From assembly GCA_017525915.1 (NCBI GenBank), contig JAFXSC010000025.1, positions 1-45,530 of the forward strand: a stretch of 45,530 bases of DNA. The letters are read 5' to 3'. The notes under the pieces were generated by a model, which saw only the letters and a program-made list of their open reading frames with translations, was not told the origin of the DNA and searched no databases. Of this stretch, positions 33,743-41,397 are shown one piece after another. The stretch comes from Ruminococcus sp. Its GTDB lineage: Bacteria > Bacillota > Clostridia > Oscillospirales > Ruminococcaceae. Position 1 is the stretch's first letter; every line of letters starts with the position of its first letter. Made by a program: the position numbers and the translations under genes.

Positions 33743-34837
33743 TCAGCTGCGGCTTTTAGACTCCTTGAAAAGTATGAGGTTCTTTACGAGCTCGTCCGGG
33801 TCAAGAGTCCACGCCCTCCGGCGGTCAAAAGGATCTATGATGCGGTAATGATTCTTCAAAGGCAGGACCTTGTGCCATTCTATCGTCCAGCCGCCGAGCG
33901 CGTATATCGTGTCATAACATACTTCCGCACGGAGGACCTTCAGCTTGATATTCAGATGCTTGAATTTCGAAATCGAAACAAAGTCTTCAAAATCCTGTGA
34001 TGTTTTCAGCACCTCTGCGGCAAGTCTGCGTATTCTGTCATTTACATTTATATCCATTATTACATCCTCTCCCTTTTTCGTGCTTAGTATACCTATGGCA
34101 TCGTTATATCCAAGTGCCATTCTTTCCCTTATGGAGTCCGTTCTGAAATCTATTGTGCCATTGAAAAACTTTCCTATATCAAGGCTCGGCTTTATTATCC
34201 TGAAATTCACTCCGGGAAAGCGCTGATAAATGTTGAAGCTCTCTCCGAAGGCACTGTTGCTGACAGCATAAGGATTGAAGCTGCTGTTCAGCGGCACAAG
34301 TATGATATTCCTGCACCCGCCGTCAGCAAGCACCTCTATCGGATGATTGCCCAAAGGGGTGCAGCCGCCGTCCTTGTACTTTTCGCCGTGAAAATCCACA
34401 GGAGAATACACGACGGGTATTGATGATGAAGCAAGCAGAAGCGTGGTGATATTTTCCTCGCTCCTGCCGTTCAGCAGGAATTTCTCCGGCCGGTCAAGCC
34501 TTATGTTATGGGCATATATGTACACAAGAGGGCGGTTCCTCAGCTTGTTCAGGCCGATATATCTCAGCATTGCCCTGAGGCCGTCCCTTGATATCTCCGA
34601 CCTTCCGGCATCATAATTCTTTATCATCACATTCGGTGTGACATATTCGAGCCACACTCTCTCCGCAAGCTCAACGTCACCGATAGCATAGAGCACAGCG
34701 TTCAGCGCTCCCACTGACGTTCCGGAAATGTATTCTATCTGTCCGAGCACACCTGTCTCAGCCATTGCTTTCATGACCCCGATCTGGTAAGCGCCCTTCC
34801 CTCCCCCGCCGCAGAGGGCAATGGAATCATAAGTCAT
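33743..34837 (-). CDS. Patatin-like phospholipase
   Basis: 364 residues. Oxyanion loop CGGGGKGAYQIG at 9-20, nucleophile Ser41 in GTSVG, and catalytic Asp156 in YKDGGCTPLG: the complete Ser-Asp dyad. Residues after about 240 (GYNDAIGILSTKKGEDVIM onward) form a tail without known motif. No signal peptide or membrane segment, so it should act in the cytoplasm on lipid acyl esters. AAAGGAG fixes the start. Own promoter, divergent from the HAD gene. Patatins also occur as phage-defence effectors, but nothing next to it supports that here. Confidence 0.9.
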   Translation of the reverse strand: MTYDSIALCGGGGKGAYQIGVMKAMAETGVLGQIEYISGTSVGALNAVLYAIGDVELAERVWLEYVTPNVMIKNYDAGRSEISRDGLRAMLRYIGLNKLRNRPLVYIYAHNIRLDRPEKFLLNGRSEENITTLLLASSSIPVVYSPVDFHGEKYKDGGCTPLGNHPIEVLADGGCRNIILVPLNSSFNPYAVSNSAFGESFNIYQRFPGVNFRIIKPSLDIGKFFNGTIDFRTDSIRERMALGYNDAIGILSTKKGEDVIMDINVNDRIRRLAAEVLKTSQDFEDFVSISKFKHLNIKLKVLRAEVCYDTIYALGGWTIEWHKVLPLKNHYRIIDPFDRRRAWTLDPDELVKNLILFKESKSRS

Positions 34838-34876
34838 TTATCTGCTCCTTTCGCTTAAAGCAGTTTGTCTAAAAGC

Positions 34877-34905
34877 ATTATAACATTTTTCCCGGCATTA
34901 TTCAA
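34877..34905 (-). promoter_or_regulatory. Promoter of the patatin gene
   Basis: On the - strand: -35 TTGAAT (34900-34905), 17 nt, -10 TATAAT (34877-34882). Confidence 0.8.
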
Positions 34906-34959
34906 GCATATGACCGCAGAAAATACAGCGAATCTGCACTTACCTCGGTTCGCTGCATA

Positions 34960-34988
34960 TTGACACAGATGCTCCCCTGATGTATAAT
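34960..34988 (+). promoter_or_regulatory. Consensus promoter of the HAD phosphatase gene
   Basis: TTGACA (34960-34965), 17 nt, TATAAT (34983-34988). Confidence 0.85.
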
Positions 34989-35030
34989 CATGGTATCTAC
35001 CTTAACACTCAGAACAGGGGGACGCTGTAT

Positions 35031-35759
35031 ATGCACCGTAATCTACTTTTTGACCTCGACCAGACACTCCTCGATTTTCACGCTTCCGAACGGATTGCGC
35101 TCAGAGCTGTCATGGACAGATACGGACTTGTATTCACCGATGAGCGCTACGCCTTCTTCAAGGAGGTCAATAAAAACCTCTGGCTTGAATTTGAAAAGGG
35201 CAGCATCACCAAGACCGAACTCTTTGAGACAAGGTTCGGGCGTCTGTTCACGGAGTGCGGACTTGATACTTCCGGAATGAACCTTCTGGATGTCAACAGC
35301 TTTTTCATTGACTATATGTCACAGCACGGCGTACTCCTGGACGGTGTTCTCGAATTCCTGCAAAGGATAGCTGACAATATCCCTGATGCAAGGAGTTATG
35401 TCATAACAAACGGTGTGGAGAGGAACGCTCTCGGAAGGATAAACTCCACCGGGCTGAACAAGTTTATCCGCGAGGTATTTGTAAGCGAGACTATCGGCGC
35501 ATCAAAGCCTTCAACCGAGTATTTTGAATTCGTAAGAAAAGCTGTCGGCGAGCCGGACGGAAGCTGTATCGTTATCGGAGATTCGCTCACTTCCGATATG
35601 CTCGGTGCCAAAAACGCAGGCCTCACAAGCTGCTGGTTCATGCCTGATGAAAATACCGGAGAAGCCGTAAGGGAATTCGGGATCAACTACACTGCCTCGT
35701 CCTTTGACGAGCTTTATGAGGTCATCAGAAAGTGGTCAGGAAGCTTCAAAAACACATGA
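35031..35759 (+). CDS. HAD-superfamily phosphatase, YjjG-like 5'-nucleotidase
   Basis: 242 residues. Motif I LLFDLDQTLLDF (Asp8, Asp10), cap domain of about 80 residues, motif II YVITNGVERNA, motif III lysine in GASKPSTEYFEF and motif IV IVIGDSLTSDMLGAKNAGL. This is the YjjG/YfnB pyrimidine 5'-nucleotidase subgroup, which clears non-canonical or excess dNMPs. CAGGGGGA lies 9 nt before 35031; the longer frame from 34980 would start inside the -10. Confidence 0.88.
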   Translation: MHRNLLFDLDQTLLDFHASERIALRAVMDRYGLVFTDERYAFFKEVNKNLWLEFEKGSITKTELFETRFGRLFTECGLDTSGMNLLDVNSFFIDYMSQHGVLLDGVLEFLQRIADNIPDARSYVITNGVERNALGRINSTGLNKFIREVFVSETIGASKPSTEYFEFVRKAVGEPDGSCIVIGDSLTSDMLGAKNAGLTSCWFMPDENTGEAVREFGINYTASSFDELYEVIRKWSGSFKNT

Positions 35760-35781
35760 GCGCATTTCCTTGCAGCCCGTG

Positions 35782-35810
35782 TTGACTTCTGCAATGTAAA
35801 GTGCTATAAT
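35782..35810 (+). promoter_or_regulatory. Promoter of aroB
   Basis: -35 TTGACT (35782-35787), 17 nt, -10 TATAAT (35805-35810). Confidence 0.8.
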
Positions 35811-35850
35811 ATAAATATAATGAAATTAACCCTGTCCAAAGGAGTATACT

Positions 35851-36957
35851 ATGATTTTCAATTGTGAACTGAAAAAAGTCGTTGACGACTCATACGACAT
35901 TGAGATAGGTCATTCACTTCGTGACAAACTCATAAACGACCTCAGAAACGGTCTGACCGGAAAAAAGAAATTTGCCGTTATTACCGATTCCATAGTCGAG
36001 GGGCTTTATGCACGCGGCATATATGAAGCCCTGCTCGCTGCCGGTTTCAGCGCTGAGATCTTCGTTATTCCCGAAGGCGAAAAGAGCAAGACACGTCCGA
36101 TGAAGGAATTTGTCGAGGACTCCATGCTCGAAAAGGGCTTCCGCCGTGACTGTGCCGTGATAGCCGTCGGTGGCGGAGTTGTGACTGACCTCGCCGGATT
36201 TGTTGCCGGAACATTTGGCAGAGGTGTCCCCTTCGTCAATTACGCGACCACTCTGCTTGCTGCCGCTGACGCTTCTGTCGGGGGAAAGACAGCCGTTGAT
36301 ACTCCCCTTGCGACCAACCTCATCGGAATTTTCAACCAGCCTGCAAAGGTCTACATCGACATCGACACATGGAAGACTCTGCCGCCGCGTCAGGTTTCGA
36401 GCGGACTTGCAGAGACTGTCAAGCACGGATGCCTTGGCGACCGTGAGCTTTTTGAATACCTTGAAAGCAACGTAGAAAAAGTGCTTTCCGGCGATACCTC
36501 AGCCTGCGAGTACATTGCCGAGCATAACTGCTCCGTTAAGTACAGAGTCGTTATGAAGGACGAGCGCGAGAGCGGACTTCGTGAGGTTCTGAACCTCGGT
36601 CATACGGTCGGAAGGGCGGTCGAAACCGTTTCCGATTACAGGCTTCTGCACGGCGAGGCGGTCTCGATCGGACTTGTCGCACAGGCGCGTCTCGGTGAAG
36701 TTCTTGGCTACATTTCGCACGATAACCGTGTACGGGTCGAGAAGCTGCTTGAACGTGCAGACCTTCCAATTGGTATACCTGAATATATCGACAAGAAAGT
36801 GCTTGTCAGAAAGCTCTACACCGATAAGAAGGTGCGCGACGGAAAGCTACGTTTCGTCTTCCAGAAAGAGATCGGCAGCGTTGTCCAGTTCGGCGAAAAC
36901 GACTTCGCAAAGGAGATAGCCGAGGACGAGATAGCGCGTATTATAGCGGAAATGTGA
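35851..36957 (+). CDS. aroB: 3-dehydroquinate synthase
   Basis: 368 residues. NAD-binding and active-site landmarks: IPEGEKSKT, AVGGGVVTDLAGFVAGTFGRG, PTTLLA variant YATTLLAAADASVGGKTAVD, LIGIFNQP, then the metal ligands Glu in SSGLAETVKHG and His in NLGHTVGRAVE and LHGEAVSIGLV. Converts DAHP to 3-dehydroquinate, step two of the shikimate pathway. AAAGGAG fixes the start. Monocistronic; a terminator follows at 37103. Confidence 0.97.
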   Translation: MIFNCELKKVVDDSYDIEIGHSLRDKLINDLRNGLTGKKKFAVITDSIVEGLYARGIYEALLAAGFSAEIFVIPEGEKSKTRPMKEFVEDSMLEKGFRRDCAVIAVGGGVVTDLAGFVAGTFGRGVPFVNYATTLLAAADASVGGKTAVDTPLATNLIGIFNQPAKVYIDIDTWKTLPPRQVSSGLAETVKHGCLGDRELFEYLESNVEKVLSGDTSACEYIAEHNCSVKYRVVMKDERESGLREVLNLGHTVGRAVETVSDYRLLHGEAVSIGLVAQARLGEVLGYISHDNRVRVEKLLERADLPIGIPEYIDKKVLVRKLYTDKKVRDGKLRFVFQKEIGSVVQFGENDFAKEIAEDEIARIIAEM

Positions 36958-37102
36958 GTAAGGTCAGCTGTTCGCAGGAGTGCTTCGTTAATACCTTCAT
37001 ACTGCGCCGAGCTCACAAAATAACCAGACATTAAACTCGGCGGCTTCATTACCGCATGCAGGAGTAAATAATGATCTGCTGCAAATGATATTACCCAAAC
37101 TA

Positions 37103-37131
37103 AGGGCACACGTTCAAACGTGCGCCTTTTT
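37103..37131 (+). terminator. Terminator downstream of aroB
   Basis: Stem GGCACACGT / ACGTGCGCC (one A-C mismatch) followed by TTTTTG. The 145 nt between aroB and this site hold nothing I recognise. Confidence 0.75.
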
Positions 37132-37159
37132 GCTAAAATATAAAATTTTTAAAAGCCTA

Positions 37160-37188
37160 TTGACAAATAATTAAAGTTCTGGTATAAT
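37160..37188 (+). promoter_or_regulatory. Promoter of tRNA-Trp
   Basis: TTGACA (37160-37165), 17 nt, TATAAT (37183-37188). Confidence 0.85.
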
Positions 37189-37209
37189 GTTTATTGTTGT
37201 GAAACATAT

Positions 37210-37285
37210 AGGGGTATAGCTCAGTTGGTAGAGCAGCGGTCTCCAAAACCGCGTGCCGAGGGTTCAAGTCCTTCTGCCCCTGCCA
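37210..37285 (+). tRNA. tRNA-Trp (anticodon CCA)
   Basis: Cloverleaf: acceptor AGGGGTA pairs with TGCCCCT, then G and encoded CCA (37283-37285). D arm GCTCAGTTGGTAGAGC; anticodon stem GCGGT / ACCGC with loop CTCCAAA, anticodon CCA; T loop TTCAAGT. All arms pair with only G-T wobbles. The accessory island starts right after this gene, so the tRNA 3' end may serve as an attachment site; the matching second copy is not seen in the window. Confidence 0.96.
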
Positions 37286-37295
37286 GAACGATAAA

Positions 37296-37338
37296 GCCTG
37301 TATTTCGAGAAAAACTCCGAAATACAGGCTTTTCTCTT
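37296..37338 (+). terminator. Terminator of tRNA-Trp
   Basis: Stem GCCTGTATTTCG / CGAAATACAGGC followed by TTTTCTCTT, 11 nt after the tRNA. Confidence 0.88.
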
Positions 37339-37377
37339 ACCTATTCCAAACAGTTTAAACCGCAATTTTGCAGCTCC

Positions 37378-37704
37378 GTGTGCATAAAAATCAGGTGAAA
37401 TGCACACGAAATGCACACGGAATGCACACGACTAAAAGGCAGTATAACGATAATAAATGAAGCCAGCTCCCGTAAGGGAGCTGTTTCTTTATAATAATAT
37501 TCATTAACAAAAGGTGCTTCAATGAATGTTGCCGTTTCTATACTCTTCCAAGAATCATTCAGCTTTTTTATTACTAAAATAAAAATGTGCATAGACCGAT
37601 CAAAATGTGCACAGACCATGTGCATGGACTTCTTACAGTGTGCATAATTGCTGTGCAAATCATTGCTCAATGTGTGCATTGTTTAGCATATGTATTGACG
37701 CACA
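37378..37704. repeat. Array of TGTGCA / TGCACA repeats upstream of the island operon
   Basis: Motif copies: GTGTGCAT 37378-37385; ATGCACAC at 37400, 37411 and 37422 (11-bp period); AAAATGTGCAYAGACC at 37582 and 37602 (20-bp period); TGTGCA at 37619, 37639, 37652 and 37673; GCACA at 37700-37704 inside the island promoter. At least eleven copies on both strands in 330 bp, non-coding. A 33-codon + frame ending at 37460 is too short to judge; it could be the tail of a lost gene. Confidence 0.75.
37464..37490 (+). terminator. Terminator inside the repeat region
   Basis: Perfect hairpin CAGCTCCC-N4-GGGAGCTG (37464-37483) followed by TTTCTTTA on the + strand. It insulates the island operon from the tRNA side, or is the end of a gene now lost. 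Confidence 0.7.
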
Positions 37705-37723
37705 TTTTGCTTTATGATATACT
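37695..37723 (+). promoter_or_regulatory. Promoter of the island operon
   Basis: -35 TTGACG (37695-37700), 17 nt, -10 TATACT (37718-37723). A GCACA copy of the repeat motif overlaps the -35, and four more TGTGCA copies lie within 80 bp upstream, so a repressor bound to the array would block it. Confidence 0.75.
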
Positions 37724-37788
37724 AAGGTCAACAGGAAAGACAGCAGAGAGCTGTTACGAACTGGGCTAATACCGAAGGAGGTATAATT

Positions 37789-37935
37789 ATGAATGATGTA
37801 ATGAAGGGCATGCTAATAATCTTAGTAATCATCTACGTAATTTCTCCCATTGATTTTGTTCCAGGACCAGTGGATGATATCATCGTTATTCTGCTGGGAA
37901 TTGCTAGTCAGAAGGAAATCGAAAACAACGAGTAA
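37789..37935 (+). CDS. Small DUF1232 membrane protein
   Basis: 48 residues, too short for usual gene callers. After MNDVMKGMLIILVIIYV it reads SPIDFVPGPVDDIIVILLG, the diagnostic core of the DUF1232 (YkvA-like) family: a membrane helix with a Pro-Asp turn. AAGGAGG at 37774-37780 supports the start. First gene of the island operon. A decayed copy of the same C-terminal segment lies at 41336-41392. The family's function is not known. Confidence 0.85.
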   Translation: MNDVMKGMLIILVIIYVISPIDFVPGPVDDIIVILLGIASQKEIENNE

Positions 37936-37948
37936 AACGCCCAACGCA

Positions 37949-37982
37949 TAGGGCGGATATCCAGTAAGTGTTATCCGCCCTA
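37949..37982 (+). promoter_or_regulatory. Intercistronic hairpin between DUF1232 and XRE-PIN-ANK genes
   Basis: Perfect 11-bp arms TAGGGCGGATA and TATCCGCCCTA with a 12-nt loop, and no T run. More likely an mRNA processing or attenuation element than a terminator; it could set the ratio of the two products. Confidence 0.6.
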
Positions 37983-38006
37983 TAATACCAAGAAGGAGGT
38001 AATCAT

Positions 38007-39347
38007 ATGTCTGAGAAAAATGATGTTAAAAATGAATTCCTGAAAGATGGTAAGAATGTTATCATCAGCAAAAAAATGAAGGAGATTCGCCTAAGTAAAG
38101 GTATGACACAGGGAGATGTGGCAAATAAACTTCATATTGATCGTTCTGTGTATGCTAAATACGAAACAGGAAAGCTCGCACCTACACAGGAAAGAATACA
38201 GGAATTTGCCAATATCTTCAATATTGAAATTAATGAACTTGAGAAGTGCGTTTCTGCTGTTATTCCCGATACATCGGCACTTCTTAAAAACAAAAGACTG
38301 TTAACTATGCTCTTGGAAGATTTTGATCTAGTGATCATTCCTGACACCGTATTGAACGAGCTTGACTATCAGAAAGATAACGGCAGGAACAAAAAGATTG
38401 CTTGGCAGGTAATGATGACAATCGACGAGTACCGTACTCGTTTTCGTGAGAGGTTATTATTTGAGAGAAGCAGTCACTTCAAGCAGGAGAAAAATGACGC
38501 AAAAATCATAGAACTAGCTGAGTATCTTAACAAAAAGCTCAATAAAATAATCTATCTTATCCATGATGACATCGGTATGTCACTCTCTTACGGTAACAGT
38601 ATCCTCTTAAAGGATTATATAGCCAAGCGCTCAAATAACACTAATTATGCAACATTTCTTGCTTTAGATGAAGAATATGAACATCTTGAAGCATTTCAGA
38701 AAATGATACCTGATCTTGACCTAAACATGTATCTGCCAGATGGTATGACTTTACTTATTAGCTGCATCAGATGCAATGATGAAGATAAATGTAACGAAAG
38801 AGACAATTATTACGTTTCAGAGACGAAGCAACTTAGAAAGCTTAAATTTCTTGTCGAAAATGGTGCTGATCTCGATAAGACTGATAATAGTAGATATTGT
38901 TTGACACCACTTGCCCATTGCGTACAAACAAGAAATTTCAAGCTATTTAATCTGTTACTTGAATTGGGAGCGGATTATAACAAAGGGTCTGTTGATGAAA
39001 CTACACCAAGTCACTTGAAGATGCAGAACATCAATGAAGGTAATACTCCTTTGATGATTGCTTGTTGGCACGCTAATAAAAAATTAGTTGAAAAGCTGTG
39101 TAGTCTCCCTGATATTTCATTGAATCAGCAAGATAGTAACGGATACACAGCACTAATCAAATGTGCGGTGCAAAGGTATAACAGGATAAAAGAAGGTAAA
39201 AAGGTCGATTACGTTGAATCAATTTACCGCTACCTTTTGACTTTAGAAAAGGTAGATACTCTTATCCGTGATCGCCAGAATAGAACTGCAAATGATTGGT
39301 GGCAATTAGGCAATGAGCTAAGAAAGGAAAAAGAAGAGAATGCTTGA
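38007..39347 (+). CDS. XRE DNA-binding / PIN ribonuclease / ankyrin-repeat fusion protein
   Basis: 446 residues with three parts. Residues 20-78: XRE helix-turn-helix (MKEIRLSKGMTQGDVANKL, DRSVYAKYETGKLAPT). Residues 84-205: PIN domain like those of PhoH2-type proteins, with acidic residues Asp88 (IPDTSALL), Glu118 (VLNELDYQK), Asp164 (EKNDAKIIELA) and Asp187/188 (LIHDDIGMS), so RNase activity is plausible. Residues 245-440: ankyrin repeats (KLKFLVENGADLDKTDN, LFNLLLELGADYNKG, NTPLMIACWHANKKLVEKL). A toxin-like nuclease, its own regulator and a protein-binding sensor in one chain. AAGGAGG precedes the ATG. Base and codon use are more AT-rich than in the core genes. Confidence 0.85.
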   Translation: MSEKNDVKNEFLKDGKNVIISKKMKEIRLSKGMTQGDVANKLHIDRSVYAKYETGKLAPTQERIQEFANIFNIEINELEKCVSAVIPDTSALLKNKRLLTMLLEDFDLVIIPDTVLNELDYQKDNGRNKKIAWQVMMTIDEYRTRFRERLLFERSSHFKQEKNDAKIIELAEYLNKKLNKIIYLIHDDIGMSLSYGNSILLKDYIAKRSNNTNYATFLALDEEYEHLEAFQKMIPDLDLNMYLPDGMTLLISCIRCNDEDKCNERDNYYVSETKQLRKLKFLVENGADLDKTDNSRYCLTPLAHCVQTRNFKLFNLLLELGADYNKGSVDETTPSHLKMQNINEGNTPLMIACWHANKKLVEKLCSLPDISLNQQDSNGYTALIKCAVQRYNRIKEGKKVDYVESIYRYLLTLEKVDTLIRDRQNRTANDWWQLGNELRKEKEENA

Positions 39348-40179
39348 TCGAGCTTGTATCAGTATCAACAATCGCTGTAACCTTAACTGCACCTACTGTC
39401 ATTTTCATACTTCTGAAAAGGAGAAATACCTTTCAGAGCACAGTATGGATGTATATGTTATTCTTAATAATATCAAGCATCACATCGACAAGTACAGTAT
39501 TCCGAAGTTTAAGCTCGGTTTCGTAGGAAACGGAGAACCTCTTCTTGATTACGATGTTCTTAGTAAATACATCGAGTACATTGACGATTACCTTTCAGAC
39601 GGCAGAATTGCTGCATATACCATTACAAATGGTACACTGATCACAGAAGAAATGCTCCGCTTCTTTAAGGCATACAACTTCAACGTTGGTTTCTCAATCG
39701 ATGGTATCCCTGAAATACATAACAAATGGCGTTGCAATACCCATAAAGAGGTGATGGAAGCCATTAACCAGTATCGTGCCGTAAATAAGTGCTATCCATC
39801 TATGAATTGCACGGTTGGAAAAGATACACTTGCCAAAACGGAAGAAACGATTGCTTTTTTTGAGCAGTTCGATAATAGAGTAACTTTTTCGCGAATGATC
39901 GGTACAAATGGTATTTCGTTAATCGATTTTCATGGATTCCTAGATAGAGCAATGAAAACGCTAAATGTCAGAACCGGAGGATATGATTGTACGATGTACG
40001 GCGGCAAGTGTGGTGCTGGAATAAACAACATCTTCTATGCTAATGGGAACGTCTATATCTGTGGAAATTGTGTGGACCTCCCACCTATCGCCAGATCCCA
40101 AGATCCTATTGACAGTATAAAACCGGATATTCCTGTGTTTGACAGGAACACTTGTTTCAAAGAAACTCAATGCATATAA
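39340..40179 (+). CDS. Radical SAM protein with SPASM-like auxiliary cluster domain
   Basis: 279 residues. Cluster motif CNLNCTYC with Cys13, Cys17, Cys20; GNGEP at 63-67 in place of GGEP; ITNGTLIT; FSIDGIPEIHNKWR, wording typical of anSME/peptide-modifying SPASM enzymes. The C-terminal part has Cys217, Cys224 (KCGAGINNIFYANGNVYIC), Cys241, Cys244, Cys272 and Cys278, enough for one auxiliary [4Fe-4S] cluster. Shorter than anSME (about 370-400). The ATG overlaps the XRE-PIN-ANK stop by 8 nt, so the two are translationally coupled. Target unknown: a protein or RiPP-like peptide is most likely from the domain type. Confidence 0.88.
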   Translation: MLDRACISINNRCNLNCTYCHFHTSEKEKYLSEHSMDVYVILNNIKHHIDKYSIPKFKLGFVGNGEPLLDYDVLSKYIEYIDDYLSDGRIAAYTITNGTLITEEMLRFFKAYNFNVGFSIDGIPEIHNKWRCNTHKEVMEAINQYRAVNKCYPSMNCTVGKDTLAKTEETIAFFEQFDNRVTFSRMIGTNGISLIDFHGFLDRAMKTLNVRTGGYDCTMYGGKCGAGINNIFYANGNVYICGNCVDLPPIARSQDPIDSIKPDIPVFDRNTCFKETQCI

Positions 40180-40197
40180 GCATTGGAATCGGTTTTA

Positions 40198-40215
40198 ATA
40201 TCCGTTTTCGGATAT
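40198..40215 (+). promoter_or_regulatory. Hairpin between radical SAM and NERD genes
   Basis: Perfect ATATCCG-TTTT-CGGATAT hairpin in the 99-nt gap, followed by AAAATATAATG. A weak processing or pausing site; a separate promoter is possible but not clear. Confidence 0.4.
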
Positions 40216-40278
40216 AAAATATAATGTAAACAGAAGAATCAAGGACACCGTTTTTCAACCTGTAAAGGAGGGCTTGAA

Positions 40279-41328
40279 ATGACTAATGATAAAAGAGTGA
40301 ATGAAATCATTTCCCAGATTACCGCTTTTTCAAAGGCCACATGCACCAAGAGCGAGTTTCTGCCTGAGTTGCTAAAACTACAAAAAGAGCTGATAGATCT
40401 GACTTTCAACGCTGAACACGCTGAGAACGGTGATCTTCGCCTGTGGGACGTGGAAAGGCACCTACGCAAGATGAACGATGAGCGTGGTCATGTTGCAGAT
40501 GATGAGCTCGCTAGATTTATTCAGGGTTGCAAAGTGGTTAGCAACAATATCAGTGCTGAGTTCTCAGGAAATGTCGGAGAACAGAAAGTGTTTAGAGCTT
40601 TAGAAAACCTTAGCTGTCAGAATGGAGTACTGCATAATGTTGAACTCGAATTTGACGGAAGGCGTACAGAAATAGATGCAATCGTCTTTACTAATCATGC
40701 AATCTTCATCATCGAAATCAAAAACAGTAAGAAAGACATTTTTATTGATGAGGATGGAGAATTCTACAGGACAGGTCATTCTATGCATCATGACTGTAAT
40801 ATTGCAGAAAAAATGGATGAACGTGAAGCCCTGCTCCGGAAGGCTCTTGATAGAGTTGGTCTGAACTATCTGAAGATTTTTAGGATAGTGACATTCACAA
40901 ATCCACGTATTGATGTGGAGAACAAGTATCACTACATCAAAGTATGCGGAAGCAACTATCTCCCCTCATTTATCGAAAAATTCACAAGTAGTCAGTGGTA
41001 TACATACGAAGACATCTGTACTATGATGGCAGCTGTCAATGAAGTTAAGTGTACTGATGAATACCAGATGAATATTGATATGAATGGTTATAAAAATGAT
41101 TTTGCAACGCTCATGGCTAAGCTTGAAGCAGCCGAAGAATCCGATAATGAGAGCGAGACTGTTGATCAGCCAAACAATAAGCCTGAAAAGGTTGTTGATA
41201 GTAATGCCAAGTCTCATAGGATAAAGCAGAAAGATCGCGATTACGGAAAAGGGATAGTTGCGGCAGTTGTTGGTGTGACACTTATTAATGCTGCACTTCT
41301 TGTTGGTAGCAGATTAATCAAAAAATGA
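40279..41328 (+). CDS. NERD-domain protein with C-terminal membrane anchor
   Basis: 349 residues. N-terminal helical part 1-90. NERD (nuclease-related) domain about 95-215: GNVGEQKVFRALENL (Glu101), FDGRRTEIDAIVFTNHAIFI (Asp133) and IEIKNSKKDIF (Glu146, Lys148), i.e. the E..D..ExK core of a restriction-endonuclease-like fold, intact. Middle region acidic, then basic KSHRIKQKDRDYGKG and a hydrophobic end (about 320-345, GIVAAVVGVTLINAALLVG), probably a tail anchor. Suggests a nuclease held at the membrane. GGAGGG lies 8 nt before the ATG. The stop is overlapped by the DUF1232 remnant. Confidence 0.82.
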   Translation: MTNDKRVNEIISQITAFSKATCTKSEFLPELLKLQKELIDLTFNAEHAENGDLRLWDVERHLRKMNDERGHVADDELARFIQGCKVVSNNISAEFSGNVGEQKVFRALENLSCQNGVLHNVELEFDGRRTEIDAIVFTNHAIFIIEIKNSKKDIFIDEDGEFYRTGHSMHHDCNIAEKMDEREALLRKALDRVGLNYLKIFRIVTFTNPRIDVENKYHYIKVCGSNYLPSFIEKFTSSQWYTYEDICTMMAAVNEVKCTDEYQMNIDMNGYKNDFATLMAKLEAAEESDNESETVDQPNNKPEKVVDSNAKSHRIKQKDRDYGKGIVAAVVGVTLINAALLVGSRLIKK

Positions 41329-41392
41329 TGGCGCTATGGACAATGTTATTGTTCTTCTGCTTGGCATAACAGCAAATAAGAATCGGGGGTGA
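41321..41392 (+). pseudogene. 3' remnant of a second DUF1232 gene
   Basis: In frame from 41321 to a TGA at 41390-41392 the codons give NDGAMDNVIVLLLGITANK, which aligns with PGPVDDIIVILLGIASQK of the gene at 37789-37935. There is an ATG at 41336 but no ribosome site. The remnant ends within the ribosome-binding region of the next gene. The two copies differ at many positions, so this is not a recent duplication. Confidence 0.65.
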
Positions 41393-41397
41393 ACAAG

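Noticed and set aside
33743-34837. Patatin as part of a CBASS-type defence operon
   Set aside because: No nucleotide cyclase or other defence gene adjoins; it has its own promoter and stands alone.
37400-37429. CRISPR-like short tandem repeat
   Set aside because: Units are only 11 bp with 3-bp variation and no spacers; no cas genes nearby.
37341-37679. 112-codon - frame downstream of tRNA-Trp
   Set aside because: Its repeated Met-His pattern is just the TGTGCA array read as codons; no ribosome site.
39340-40179. Prokaryotic viperin identity for the radical SAM protein
   Set aside because: The segment after the cluster motif superficially resembles viperin, but FSIDGIPEIHNK and the C-terminal Cys cluster are SPASM/anSME features that viperins lack.
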